NCBI GenBank assembly: GCA_903839465.1
Contig: CAIMCI010000004.1
Span: 1 to 58,012 of the forward strand
Source of the DNA: an uncultured Pseudomonadota bacterium
Lineage (GTDB): Bacteria; Pseudomonadota; Gammaproteobacteria; Steroidobacterales; Steroidobacteraceae
Length of the DNA stretch: 58,012 bases
Reading direction: 5' to 3'
Positions 8,567 to 17,637 of this stretch are shown here, one piece after another (position 1 is the first letter of the stretch; the number at the start of each line of letters is the position of its first letter). A program made the position numbers and the translations under genes. Below the pieces are notes generated by a model. It worked only from the letters and a program-made list of their open reading frames with translations. It searched no databases and had not been told where the DNA came from.

Positions 8567-9900
8567 TCATCTGCGTCCCCAGGCCGGGTACCCACTCGGT
8601 ATGTAGCCTGGCGTGGCGCCGATATTGAAATACGTCGCAATGGCGTCCAGCGCAGCCGCTAGCGTCGGTGATAAAGCCGTCGACGTGAAGGTCGTTCCGG
8701 TGAACGCTCCCAGCCCTAGCCCGACTCCCGACTTAAACCCTTTGATTCCGCCGACGTCTACTCCGCCACAACTGCTATTGGTGAGGCTAGCCCCAAGGCC
8801 GCCGACAACTCCAGCGTCAATCTCCGCGTACTGAGCGGAGTCAAACCCGGTCGTCGGCGCGTCTGCATGTGCCAGCTGGAGATTTAAATCGAGTCCAAGG
8901 AACATCCCGCCAGCATTCAACGATCCCACATTTGCTTGGTCCTGAATGTATAGCGACGAATTGAAGCCATCGATATTCAGGCCCATATTGAAATTGAGAC
9001 CGCCACCGAATCCCGGCGTGATGATCGTGCCGCCAAAGCCAGCGACGAGCTGCCATGCAAGGCCAAGTGGATCTACGCGCATGGCCGGATTTCCGCCGGC
9101 ATATGCGTAGAGGTTAAGCCCGCCGTGTATTCCGATCGGATCTTCGCTGATGAACCGCCCTAGTTGTGGAGAGTAATAGCGAGCGCGGTAGTAGTACAGC
9201 CCCGATGCGCCATCATTCTTGCGCCCCGTGTAGTCCAACGGCGTCGAATCCGTTCCGGTCCTCGCCGTGTCGCCGTACGGGCGAGTACGCGTACGTCGCC
9301 GTGGTAGCCGCGAACGGGCTGCTCAGCACAGACGTACTACCAAGTCCGTCGGCAAGCATGCTCGTTGCAACACCAGACGAAACGCGGGCGTAATTCTCAT
9401 CCAATCCCAACCCCGCCAGCATGAAATTGCCGCCCAACATGACAGCATTCAACCCATCATATTGGTAGGAGGTCGTTGACCCACCCACAACCGCCGAAGT
9501 GCGCCGCCCAAGGGCATCGTACGATAACGTGCTGGCCCCAGCGCTGGTCGAGACTAGCTGGTTGCGGGCATTCCACGTGTATGTCGCTGCGCCCATACCG
9601 GTCAAGTTTCCGTCTGCGTCATAGGTCAGCGTTGAGCCCAGACGACTGGAAAGACGATTGGCCCCATCGTAGACCGTGCCAGGTGAAGCCGTCGGTGTCA
9701 CGAACGCCGCCAGCGTCCCACTCAGCGATGTTCTCCGACCCCCCACATCGTACCCGTTACGTTCGGCTCGAATCCGGCAACACCTCTTACCCACGCTCGG
9801 AGACGGACCTCGTGCGCTGGGGGCCGCCGCCGTCGCGGGCCTCACCCGCGATCTCGCGCCAAGCCGTCAGGGCCCAAGGCAAGGCCAGTCCCCGATTTTA
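8567..9900 (-). pseudogene. Rhs repeat protein remnant, frameshifted
   Basis: Two overlapping minus-strand frames make one Rhs gene. The upstream frame (to about 9213) has YD repeats such as GSTLTYDADGNLTGMGAATY, SYDALGRRTSAVVGGSTTSY and QYDGLN. It should run ATYAYSPYGDTA but changes frame near base 9270. The downstream frame (9238-8567) resumes with LDYTGRKNDGASGLYYYRAR and the core end RYYSPQLGRFISEDPIGI, NLYAYAGGNPAMRVDPLGL. The roughly 160-residue Gly-rich tip resembles no toxin I know. The 5' end is also lost above about 9770. Rhs proteins deliver polymorphic C-terminal toxins; this copy is broken. Confidence 0.8.
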
Positions 9901-9917
9901 ATTGTTCGCTCAATTAT
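9898..9917. promoter_or_regulatory. AT-rich inverted repeat upstream of TonB receptor 1
   Basis: TTAATTGTTCGCTCAATTAT has AATTG/CAATT arms around a 6-base centre, about 230 bases before the receptor start. It shares the TTAATTG and CAATTA arms of the island-wide dyad but with different spacing. It may be a divergent member or a separate operator. Confidence 0.3.
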
Positions 9918-10144
9918 CATTGACCGGCCGATATTCCCCAGTTAGTCTAATAACGCAAGTGGCTCGCACGACATCCACCGGCGACGGTGTCCGGCCTGAC
10001 GCGCCACGCGCCGATCCAGTTCCCGCGCTTTGGTTCTAACGCATGACTCTTGTGGCTCTATCACGCCCGGTCGCCGGCGGCGGCCGACCCGTCGCCTTCG
10101 GGTGCCGGTGGCAACGGATACAGCCCGCGCTTTGGAGGCACCAC

Positions 10145-12484
10145 ATGTCCAGTCTTCGCCGCTCTGTCCTGAGTGTTGCCGTGGCCGTCAGCGCATTGGC
10201 GCAGTCCTTCGCCGCCAGCGCCGCCGCGCCCGCGGACTCGGCGCCTGTCGCCGGCGACTTGGAGGAAATCCTGGTCACCGCGCAGCGTCGCTCCGAATCG
10301 ATCATGTCTGTGCCCGTCTCGATCACCGCCTTCGGCGGCGACGTCCTCAAGTCGCTGCAGATCAAACAGCCCGCCGATCTGCTCGGTCAGGTGCCCGGAC
10401 TCCAGGTGTCATCGCCCACCGGGGACGCCGGTCCGATCTATGCGATTCGCGGCGTCAGCGAGAACGACTACTCGCCTAACCAGTCCGGACCGATCGCCGT
10501 CTATACCGACGGTGTCTACGCCAGTGGTCTGCACTTTCTCGCCGACCAGACCTTCGACCTGGCACGCGTCGAGGTACTGCGTGGCCCGCAGGGCACGCTG
10601 TACGGACGCAATGCGACGGGTGGCGCGATCAACTTCATCACGGCCAAGCCGGACTTCACGACCAGTGGCTACGTCACCGGCCGCGTCGGCAACTACGGGC
10701 GCACCGAGGGCGAAGGCGCCTTCCAGACGGCGCTCAACGACGAGCTCGCGGTGCGCGTCGCCGCGAACTGGATCAACTCGCGGGGCTTCGTCGAGGACAC
10801 CGTCACCGGGCAGCGCTTCGGCGGCAACCGCCAGTACGGCGTACGCCTGACCTTCGTCTACAAGCCCAATGACCTGATCGAGGCGACGCTGCGCGCCACC
10901 GAGGGCAAGTTCGGCAAGGATCCCTACGCGGTCGCGACCGTGGCGGCCGGCCAGTACGGCTTTGCCGGCGGCAGCAACCCGATCTATCCGTCGTTTCCGA
11001 CGATTCCGCAGGTGCCGGCGAATTTCAACTACTTCCAGTCCTACGGCGCCAACAACCGCACGACCCAGGCCGTGGATACCCCGGCCCTCGGCGCCAGCAG
11101 CTATTACGGGCGGACCGGACAGGTGTCGCTCGACCTCCTGGTGCATGCGCTGCCGACGCTCGACATCGTGTCGATCACCTCCTACGGCCGTGGCCACTAC
11201 GGCGAGACCGAGGATGCGGATCAGTCGCCGCTCGCCCTGTTCGCCGATGGCGGTCAGAATGCCGGCTACCAGCTCGCCGAGGACCTGCGTGTCCAGTCGG
11301 CCGGCAAGGGGCCGTTCAAGTACATCGCCGGGCTCTACTTTTCCAAGGACCAGCTGGAATGGAATGACCGGTACCTGTATTTCGGCGACGTTGATTTCAA
11401 CGGCGACGGCAAGCTCAACAACCTGGACTGCCAGTGGTCGCTGGCCAACGGCTATGCGCCCTACGGGTGCATCCAGAGCAATTTCTTCAACCAGCAGCGC
11501 AAGAGCACCGCGGGCTACGCCGACGGCACGCTCGACCTGAACGACGTGGTCGGCCTGCGCGCCGGCATCCGCTACACGCGCGATCAGATCGATATCGGCA
11601 ATTTCAGGGCGCAGATCCTGGGCACCGACCTCGTGCCGCTCCTGAACACGATTCCCGGCAGCACGACCGACCTCAACGCCGTCTCGCCGGCGATCTCGAA
11701 ATCCTGGTCGAACGTGACCGGCCGGCTCGGCGTCGACGTGCACGTGGCCGGTGGCGGGCTCCTCTACGGCACTCTCAGCACCGGCTACCGGGCCGGTGCC
11801 TTCAACGGGCAGTCCTTCAACGCCCCGGATGAGCTGTCAATCGCCAACCCGGAGAAGCTGGCCGCGGCGGAGCTCGGCTTCAAGGGCTACGCGCTCGAGC
11901 GGCGGCTCGTGCTGACGGCCGAGGGGTTCTACTACCGCTACACGAACCAGCAGGCACTGAACGTCGATCCGACCAACTTCCACCAGACCGAAGTGAACCT
12001 CAGCCGCTCGCACCAGTTTGGCGCCGAGCTCGAGCTCTCGCTGCAGGCAGTGGACTCGCTGCGCATTGGCGCGAACGTCGCGCTGCTGCAGACCAAGGTC
12101 GACGACGCGGTCATCAACGGCAAGGACCTCACGGGCAAGGAACTGGCGCTCGCGCCAAAGTTCACCGGAACCGCGTTCGTCAACTGGACGCTCGTGCAGG
12201 CCGACACGGGCACGCTCAAGCTGCTCGCGCAGGAGATCTACGTCGGCCACCAGTGGTCGGATCTTTTCAACGAGCCGGTGATCGCGCAGGGCGGGCATGC
12301 GCTGACCAATGCGCGGCTCACCTATGACTTCACTCACGAGCCGCTGTCGGTCGGCCTGTGGGGCAAGAACCTCGGCAACAAGGTCTACGTCACGGCGGCG
12401 ACCGACGTCAGCGGGCTTGGGCTGAACTACTTCCACCTCGGCCAGCCGCGCACGTTCGGCGCCGAGGCGACCTACAAGTTCTGA
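10145..12484 (+). CDS. TonB-dependent outer-membrane receptor 1
   Basis: A 779-residue receptor that imports a ligand across the outer membrane using TonB energy. The ATG at 10145 follows GGAGG with 7-base spacing and begins a clean signal peptide (SSLRRSVLSVAVAVSALAQS). The TonB box region is DLEEILVTAQRR. The plug domain has VPVSITAFGGDVLK, IYAIRGVSENDYSP and VEVLRGPQGTLYGRNATGGAINF, and the barrel ends with TFGAEATYKF, a terminal aromatic. It belongs to the FecA/CirA-like catabolic receptors common in sphingomonads and xanthomonad relatives. Ligand is not known; position beside the catabolic island suggests it takes up that substrate. Confidence 0.93.
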   Translation: MSSLRRSVLSVAVAVSALAQSFAASAAAPADSAPVAGDLEEILVTAQRRSESIMSVPVSITAFGGDVLKSLQIKQPADLLGQVPGLQVSSPTGDAGPIYAIRGVSENDYSPNQSGPIAVYTDGVYASGLHFLADQTFDLARVEVLRGPQGTLYGRNATGGAINFITAKPDFTTSGYVTGRVGNYGRTEGEGAFQTALNDELAVRVAANWINSRGFVEDTVTGQRFGGNRQYGVRLTFVYKPNDLIEATLRATEGKFGKDPYAVATVAAGQYGFAGGSNPIYPSFPTIPQVPANFNYFQSYGANNRTTQAVDTPALGASSYYGRTGQVSLDLLVHALPTLDIVSITSYGRGHYGETEDADQSPLALFADGGQNAGYQLAEDLRVQSAGKGPFKYIAGLYFSKDQLEWNDRYLYFGDVDFNGDGKLNNLDCQWSLANGYAPYGCIQSNFFNQQRKSTAGYADGTLDLNDVVGLRAGIRYTRDQIDIGNFRAQILGTDLVPLLNTIPGSTTDLNAVSPAISKSWSNVTGRLGVDVHVAGGGLLYGTLSTGYRAGAFNGQSFNAPDELSIANPEKLAAAELGFKGYALERRLVLTAEGFYYRYTNQQALNVDPTNFHQTEVNLSRSHQFGAELELSLQAVDSLRIGANVALLQTKVDDAVINGKDLTGKELALAPKFTGTAFVNWTLVQADTGTLKLLAQEIYVGHQWSDLFNEPVIAQGGHALTNARLTYDFTHEPLSVGLWGKNLGNKVYVTAATDVSGLGLNYFHLGQPRTFGAEATYKF

Positions 12485-12489
12485 TATGG

Positions 12490-12521
12490 CCCCTCGTGTC
12501 AACGGGCGCGAGGGGGTCTTT
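12490..12521 (+). terminator. Intrinsic terminator after TonB receptor 1
   Basis: CCCCTCG at 12490-12496 pairs with CGAGGGG at 12509-12515. The stem is followed by GTCTTTC and lies six bases past the receptor stop codon. This is a conventional stem with a weak T tract. Confidence 0.65.
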
Positions 12522-12564
12522 CACGAACGCAACGTGCTGAAGGGAGTGGAGCTTGGTGGGGCTT

Positions 12565-12766
12565 CACTCCCGATCGGCAACGCGACGGGCATGACCGTCG
12601 CGACGATGGATCAGTCTGATATCCGCGGGTTGGTTACCGCATGCCATCGGTCCATCGCGGGGCTTCCTCTGTCTGATAAGCGGAGATCGCCGTTTAAGGC
12701 GCCCACGTAGAACTTTCGAGGATTCCCCTTCATCGTGTACGCCCGTCGCGTTGCCGATTGGGAGTG
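12565..12766. repeat. 202-bp MITE-like element with 26-bp terminal inverted repeats
   Basis: Arms at 12565-12590 and 12741-12766 are inverted copies with 25 of 26 bases matching (core ATCGGCAACGCGACGGGC). Between them, on the minus strand at 12611-12733, is a 40-codon frame starting MKGNPRKFYVGALNGDLRLS. It matches nothing I can name. Short length, long arms and a position between a terminator and an IS110 element suggest a non-autonomous mobile element. No target duplication was identified. Confidence 0.5.
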
Positions 12767-12817
12767 GAGTGTTGGGGGGGGTGCTGGGTTGTGCGATCTC
12801 CTTGGGGATTTGTCGGC

Positions 12818-13891
12818 TCACACGGCGGGGGCAGCCTGACGGGCGATGGCTACACAGGTCTTGTTCTGGTGCACGCCGCGTATCGTGAAGCGCCGGTAGC
12901 GATGACACAACCGGGACTGCGCCTTCCAGGCGATCGCCTGTATTGACTGCGGCAGACCCTGGTTGCGTACGACAAGATCCCGACTCATGCGTGCCGGATA
13001 GCGATAGGCCCATGCCGATTCGATGAGGATTCGGCGCACATGGCTGTTGCCGGTCTTGGTGATCTTGCCCTGCACCCTGGAGTCTCCTGTGCTGGCTTCA
13101 CTCGGCACCAGGCCCAGGAACGACATCAGTTGTTTGGGATGTTCGAAGCGAGCCAAGTCACCCAGTTCGCTGATGATGATGGCGGCGGCAACGAAGTCGA
13201 TGCCACGCAGCGCCATGATGGCGCGCACGACCGGGGCGAAGCGCCAGTCCTCGACCTGCTGGCGCAGCGCCTGAGTCAGGCGCTCGACGCGATCGGTAGT
13301 GTCGCGCACTGCCCAGCGGTACTCGGCGAACGCCAGATTCTGCGCGGGATAGTCGAACGTGATCTGGGCGAGGGTTCGTTCGTGAGCAGCCGTCCAGGCG
13401 GTCTTGCCGGAGTATCGGTGGCCGTGACGCAGCAGCATGGCCTTGAGCTGCTGGCGGGCCTTATGGCGCGCACGGACGGCATCTTCGCGGGCTCGCGAGA
13501 GGTCGCGGATAGCCTCGTCTCGCGCGTCGGGGATCGCAACCGCAGTGAGCTCGCCGGATCGCAGATACCGTGCCAACATCAGCGCATCGCGACGGTCGGT
13601 CTTGATCCGGTCGCCGGGTCGTCGCGGGATCTTCGCGACCGCGATGACCTCGCAAGCGTATCCCCGTGCGGCCAACGATCGGGCGAGTGCGTAGCCGGTC
13701 GGACCGGCTTCGTAGGCGAGCCGCAACTGCGTGGCGTCACCCAGACGATCGAGCGCCTTGAGCAACTCGGCAAGCTTCGGTCCCACCGTGCCAACAAATC
13801 GCGGCGCCTCGCGCCCCGGGTCTGCGGCCGCGATCGCAATCGAGTCCTTGTGGACGTCCAGGCCGACGAAAATCGTACTATCCTTGTCCAT
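12818..13891 (-). CDS. IS110-family transposase, apparently intact
   Basis: A 357-residue transposase/recombinase. From ATG 13891 the RuvC-like domain opens TIFVGLDVHKDSIAIAAAD and continues with YEAGPTGYALARSL and IKTDRRDALMLARYLRSGEL, giving the expected acidic residues. The C-terminal Transposase_20 domain is present (IMALRGIDFVAAAIIISELGD, FEHPKQLMSFLGLVPSE, GNSHVRRILIESAW). A longer upstream frame exists but enters the noncoding left end, so the internal ATG was chosen. IS110 enzymes work with a structured noncoding RNA from the element's end; a strong stem lies just upstream at 13891-13991. Confidence 0.9.
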   Translation of the reverse strand: MDKDSTIFVGLDVHKDSIAIAAADPGREAPRFVGTVGPKLAELLKALDRLGDATQLRLAYEAGPTGYALARSLAARGYACEVIAVAKIPRRPGDRIKTDRRDALMLARYLRSGELTAVAIPDARDEAIRDLSRAREDAVRARHKARQQLKAMLLRHGHRYSGKTAWTAAHERTLAQITFDYPAQNLAFAEYRWAVRDTTDRVERLTQALRQQVEDWRFAPVVRAIMALRGIDFVAAAIIISELGDLARFEHPKQLMSFLGLVPSEASTGDSRVQGKITKTGNSHVRRILIESAWAYRYPARMSRDLVVRNQGLPQSIQAIAWKAQSRLCHRYRRFTIRGVHQNKTCVAIARQAAPAV

Positions 13892-13991
13892 GGTCTGCCT
13901 CCCGTGGCTGTTGCAGATGACGCCCTGCGGCGTTCTGCATGTGGCTCGGCGCACCTCGTGCGCAACCCACGATAAGGCGGGAGGCAGACCA
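13891..13991 (-). ncRNA. Stem-loop upstream of IS110 transposase, candidate bridge-RNA region
   Basis: TGGTCTGCCTCCCG at 13891-13904 and CGGGAGGCAGACCA at 13978-13991 are perfect 14-bp inverted copies enclosing 73 bases, directly before the transposase start. In IS110-group elements the noncoding left end encodes the bridge RNA that pairs with donor and target DNA. Position and structure fit, but loop identities were not assigned, so this is a candidate only. Confidence 0.35.
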
Positions 13992-14189
13992 CTTTGAACC
14001 CATCTATGGCTACCACCCGGCTGACTGGGCGGGGCCATGTTGTCTGATCCGAACGCCGTCGGCGGGCGCTCGGCGGCGTGGCGCCGCGGCAGTGACTAAC
14101 CGACGACGGCAGTTCGCTCGCGCAGGTCCGGGCGAAGCGCGGAAGTTGGCGCGCTGCCCCGTGTCGGCGTCGGGGATCGCGCGGCCGCG
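13892..14189. other. Noncoding left end of the IS110 element and flank
   Basis: About 300 bases without a credible gene. It contains the 14-bp inverted repeat described separately. Frames here are antisense or out-of-frame extensions of the transposase. The outer boundary of the element was not found. Confidence 0.4.
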
Positions 14190-14618
14190 CTAGCCGATGC
14201 TGCCCTGGCAGACCTGCTCGTGCGCCACCTTCCAGTCGGCGCCGCGTCGCTGCCACACATACAGCGCGCAGTAGTGCGCATCCGGTTGCGCGCCGTGGTA
14301 GCGACAGGTCACCTGGACGAAGCTCGAGGCGAGGTCACCGGATACCAGTACCGGCTCGCTCGGCACGAACGAGCAGTCAGTGCCCATCTGCTGCAGGTAC
14401 TCGACCGCCAGTGGTCGCAGGTTCTCGACGCCATGCACGGCCTGCCCGAAGCCCTCCCCCGCGACCACCACGTCCGGCCAGTACAGGTGCGTGAGTACCT
14501 CCTGCGCGGTCGCCTTTCGCGCGATCAGCGCGGACAGCTCCTGCAGCAGTCGGGTGACCGTCGCCGCGGCGTCCGTGCTGGCGCGCCCGGCCGGCGTATT
14601 CGATGAGCTCGCGTTCAT
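14190..14618 (-). CDS. NTF2/SnoaL-like protein 1
   Basis: A 142-residue cone-shaped alpha+beta barrel protein of the NTF2-like superfamily. The helix-rich start (VTRLLQELSALIARKATAQE), LTHLYWPDVVVAGEGFGQAV and the closing strands SSFVQVTCRYHG, YCALYVWQRRGADWKVAHEQ are characteristic. Members are small hydrolases, isomerases or non-enzymatic binding proteins. The Y/F-WPD-V/A-V-A-GEG motif recurs in the secreted homologue at 40351-40848 (HFFWPEAVATGEG), so the two are related and probably serve the same pathway. No signal peptide. Specific role unknown. Confidence 0.72.
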   Translation of the reverse strand: MNASSSNTPAGRASTDAAATVTRLLQELSALIARKATAQEVLTHLYWPDVVVAGEGFGQAVHGVENLRPLAVEYLQQMGTDCSFVPSEPVLVSGDLASSFVQVTCRYHGAQPDAHYCALYVWQRRGADWKVAHEQVCQGSIG

Positions 14619-14902
14619 GAAGGCTCGTCTCCTGAGTCAGATGCGCCAGACCTCGGCACCGCAGGAGCGCACAGCGGTCCGGGCGCGGGCCGTGAGCCGC
14701 GGACCGGTCGCCGGCAGCCCGGTGAGGAACGTGCGGATCAAGGTACGGTGGCACGTATAGCAACGCATCGCCCCGCGCCCGTCAATTACTTGTTAGGTCG
14801 GGCGCCCTAAGCTAGCATTCCCTGATCCCGACCTGCCGGGCGCGGCGGGGTGCGGGCACGCGGCAACCGCCGTTGGGGCGCGTCAGCAGGGATACCGAGC
14901 GT

Positions 14903-15712
14903 ATGCACACGGCCCAAGCGGTCCAGATGGCCAATTTCACGGTGCAGCGCGACGGCATCGAGGCCGACCCTGCGACACTGCTGGACTTCGCCGCCCCCGA
15001 TCGCTTTGGCATCGTCGCAACACAGCCGTACGGCGCGCTGGGCGCAGGCCTTCTGATTTCGCTTGCCACCGCCGCCTACTACGACGTCCCCGGCCGGCAG
15101 CGCCGAACCAGCCTGCTGTACCCGGAAATCTACGTCTTTCACGTCGGCGGACCGTGGGGCAACCTGTCCTCGTTCGATTTCTGGCCCGAGCGCAAGGAGC
15201 TGTTCCTGGCGTCCGACCCCAACGCGGTCCTGCGCGCTATCAACCAGTGCGGCATCACGCATCTGGCGGTGCCCGACCTGCCGGAGCGCGAGTTCGCCTA
15301 CGGCTACCGCGAACCGGAGATCGCGGCCGAACGCCTGAAACAGTGCTACGGCTACAGCCCGACCGGCCGCACCGCGGCAGCCGATACCCTCGTTCGCACG
15401 ACGGCCGGCGGGATCCTGTGGAACTACGAAGCGTCGCTCGCACCCGAGCTCTACCTGGAAGACATGGAAAAAGCGGTGGCCACCGACGCCAGGATGCGAT
15501 CGCAGGACCCCGAGGCGCGGGATTTCCGGTGGATCATCGACTACCTGCGCGGTCGCTGGGACGAAGTCAGCCGGGACGATCCGGCCTACCGCGCCGCCTG
15601 GGAGCGCGCCCGCGAGGCCAACGCGGCGGGTCGCCTGGAGGAGAGCTACCGCAGGACTGATGCGCAGCGCGCGCTGCGGCTGCTGGGCGGGGCCGCGGGC
15701 GCGGACCGCTAA
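14903..15712 (+). CDS. Uncharacterised protein, family copy 1 (paralogue of 23572-24360)
   Basis: A 269-residue soluble protein I do not recognise. It is clearly homologous to the protein at 23572-24360: both start MHTA, then share RFGIV-x-x-QPYGALGAGLL, YPEI-x-x-FHVGGPWG and SSFDFWPE-x-KE, and the block LRAIN-x-x-GITHLAVPD. Later shared parts are PEARD-x-x-x-x-I-x-Y-x-R-x-RW-x-EV and a C-terminal ALR-LLG. There is no signal peptide or membrane span. ATG 14903 was chosen over an upstream GTG because the paralogue begins at the equivalent Met. Both copies neighbour an MDR oxidoreductase and a PQQ dehydrogenase. Confidence 0.72.
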   Translation: MHTAQAVQMANFTVQRDGIEADPATLLDFAAPDRFGIVATQPYGALGAGLLISLATAAYYDVPGRQRRTSLLYPEIYVFHVGGPWGNLSSFDFWPERKELFLASDPNAVLRAINQCGITHLAVPDLPEREFAYGYREPEIAAERLKQCYGYSPTGRTAAADTLVRTTAGGILWNYEASLAPELYLEDMEKAVATDARMRSQDPEARDFRWIIDYLRGRWDEVSRDDPAYRAAWERAREANAAGRLEESYRRTDAQRALRLLGGAAGADR

Positions 15713-15751
15713 GACCACGACGCGCGCGCGAGGTAGCCTCGGCTCACCCGA

Positions 15752-16201
15752 TCAGGTGGCCGCGTCCATCCCGATGTACGCCGAATGGTCCGCCACCACA
15801 CGCCAGCCCACGGGTGTCCTCGCCCACGCGTAGAGCGCTTTGCCCTCCTGCCCGTCATCGCCGTGCTTCGCGGGATCGCGCGCCTTGACCTTGAAGTTGA
15901 CGAACTGTGCCGCAGCGTCGGCACCGATCAGCCGCGTCCAGACGACCGTCGCGTTCATCTCCTCGAGTTCGTCCATCGTCTCTTCGATGATCGGCACGAT
16001 CTGCTGCTCGCCATGCCATGTCGTTCGCAACAGCGAAGCCGTAATGATCGCATCGGGCGTGAAGAACTCGCTGACAAACGCCGCCGCGTTCCGCGCTCGC
16101 CACAGGGGTCCGTACACGAAGGCGATCCGGGCGGCGAGCTCGGCTGTGAGTGCGGCCTCGCGCTCGATTGGCTCGTCCCGGTTGCCGACTGTGGACGTCA
16201 T
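15752..16201 (-). CDS. NTF2/SnoaL-like protein (SgcJ/EcaC type)
   Basis: A 149-residue NTF2-fold protein. The helical start ELAARIAFVYGPLWRARNAA, FFTPDAIITASL and the strand pair VNFKVKARDPAKHG, KALYAWARTPVGWRVVADHS are typical of DUF4440/SgcJ-type members. No signal peptide. Its start codon overlaps the stop of the upstream MDR oxidoreductase by four bases (16198-16201), so the two are translationally coupled and likely act together. Function is unassigned; such proteins often act as isomerases or hydratases. Confidence 0.7.
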   Translation of the reverse strand: MTSTVGNRDEPIEREAALTAELAARIAFVYGPLWRARNAAAFVSEFFTPDAIITASLLRTTWHGEQQIVPIIEETMDELEEMNATVVWTRLIGADAAAQFVNFKVKARDPAKHGDDGQEGKALYAWARTPVGWRVVADHSAYIGMDAAT

Positions 16202-17295
16202 GGATCCTCCCGAAGGCGCAGTACGAGCTTGCCTACAAAGTGTCCGGCCTCAAGGTCGGACATCGCCGTCGTGAAATCCTCGAACGCATAGACCTTGTCG
16301 ATGAGGGGATGAATTTGATGGCGCCGCATGAATTCGCACATGCGCGCGAAGTCCGAACGCGAACCGGCCATCACGCCACGTGCGGTGACGCCCTTGCCGA
16401 TCAACGCGAAGGTCGACAGGCTGGCGTCATAGCCGCCGAGCCCGCCGACCAGCGCCACCGTGCCTTCGTAGGCCACGCTCATCATTGACTGGTCAATGGT
16501 CGCCCGGCCACGCATGTCGAGCACCAGGTCCGCACCGCGACCGCCGGTGAGCTCAAGCACCCGCGTGCTCCATTCCGGAACCTGCCGGTAGTTGATGCCG
16601 TGGTGTGCCCCCGCTGCCTGCATGCGTTGCAACTTGACCTCGGAGCTGCTCGTGACGATGACCCGGGCGCCCTGTGCGATTGCAAACTGAATCGCGAAGG
16701 CGGCAACGCCGCCCGTGCCCTGCACGACGACGGTATCCGCGCTGCCCAGGTGGTTGCCGCGACCGGTTGCCGTCCAGGCCGTGATCGCCGACGACGGCAG
16801 GGTCGCCGCTTCCTCGAAGCCCAAGTAGTCGGGCTTGGGCACCACGCCCGTCTCATCTATGACGACGTAGTCGCCGAACACGCCATCGATCGTCCAGCCG
16901 AGCGCCTTCTCGAGCATCGTGGCGTCGAGTGGCCGGTCGACATAGTGCGGAAAGAACTGGGTAACTACCTTCTGCCCGACGCGCACCGACTCCACCCGAC
17001 GCCCCACCTGCACGACGAACCCGGCGGCGTCTGCACCACCAACCTGGCCGGTGCGGTCGTCCACGATCCCGAAGACGTCCGCCATCATCTCGCTGACTTC
17101 GACGTCGCCGCGCTGGATGGCGACCGCATGCACCCGCAGCAGGACCTGGCGATCGCCGACCGCCGGCACTGGTACTCGCGCCAGGCGCCAGCTGTATCGC
17201 CCGTCTTTCACGCTCTTGCGTAGTTGGATCTGACGCGTAGTTTCAGGCGGGTTCGGTGCGCTGGTCTCATCGCCCGGCAGGGTCGTCGCACCCAT
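16198..17295 (-). CDS. MDR-superfamily NAD(P)H oxidoreductase 1
   Basis: A 365-residue medium-chain dehydrogenase/reductase resembling zinc-free quinone oxidoreductases. The GroES-like half has VLLRVHAVAIQRGDVEVSEM and GADAAGFVVQVGRRVESVRV. The linker LGFEEAATLPSSAITAWTA leads to the Rossmann half, VVVQGTGGVAAFAIQFAIAQ, followed by GGRGADLVLDMRG and VALVGGLGGYD. No structural-zinc cysteines are present. ATG 17295 has GGAG ten bases upstream and is preferred to the GTG at 17319. It is a paralogue of the enzyme at 21218-22258. Translationally coupled to the NTF2-like gene downstream; probably reduces an enone, quinone or aldehyde intermediate. Confidence 0.85.
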   Translation of the reverse strand: MGATTLPGDETSAPNPPETTRQIQLRKSVKDGRYSWRLARVPVPAVGDRQVLLRVHAVAIQRGDVEVSEMMADVFGIVDDRTGQVGGADAAGFVVQVGRRVESVRVGQKVVTQFFPHYVDRPLDATMLEKALGWTIDGVFGDYVVIDETGVVPKPDYLGFEEAATLPSSAITAWTATGRGNHLGSADTVVVQGTGGVAAFAIQFAIAQGARVIVTSSSEVKLQRMQAAGAHHGINYRQVPEWSTRVLELTGGRGADLVLDMRGRATIDQSMMSVAYEGTVALVGGLGGYDASLSTFALIGKGVTARGVMAGSRSDFARMCEFMRRHQIHPLIDKVYAFEDFTTAMSDLEAGHFVGKLVLRLREDP

Positions 17296-17637
17296 CGTAG
17301 TGATCTCCGGAATCCGCACTGGTCTTCGAGACTACTCGTCGTACCGCAGAGGCGCCGCCGGGTGCCCGTCACCTGGCGGTGGCTTTGCATTGCGCGCAAT
17401 GCGCTCACAGGTGACCACGGTTGCGCCTGGCAGCGCGCCTAGGCCAGGCACAAGCCGGATCTACGCCGAAGCACTGCACCGCTCGAACACGCCGACGATT
17501 TGCGCCAGAGAAGGGCCGGGTAACCCAAGCCCCGGAACTCAACGTGAGTCCCGGGGCCTTCGCGTCACGCTTCGCCACTGGCTGCAAGGTCAGTCGCCAC
17601 GGTTGGTGTTGCGCATGGCCTTGCGCCGTTCAACGGA
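17296..17637. other. Intergenic region between PQQ dehydrogenase 1 and MDR 1
   Basis: Holds the hairpin described at 17529-17557 and otherwise nothing recognisable. Short frames on both strands have biased composition and no ribosome-binding site. Confidence 0.5.
17529..17557 (-). terminator. Hairpin downstream of PQQ dehydrogenase 1
   Basis: GCCCCGG-AACTCA pairs with TGAGT-CCCGGGGC around an ACG loop, giving a 12-bp stem with one mismatch. It lies 80 bases past the PQQ dehydrogenase stop. No T run follows on the minus strand, so it may slow or protect rather than fully terminate. Confidence 0.5.

Noticed and set aside
10409-11743. 444-codon minus-strand frame under TonB receptor 1
   Set aside because: Antisense shadow of the receptor. 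No ribosome site and no homology.
14781-14800. AT-rich stretch GTCAATTACTTGTTAGGTCG upstream of family copy 1, looking partly like the operator
   Set aside because: It shares only CAATTA with the dyad and lacks a second half-site at the right distance. I kept it out of the regulon.
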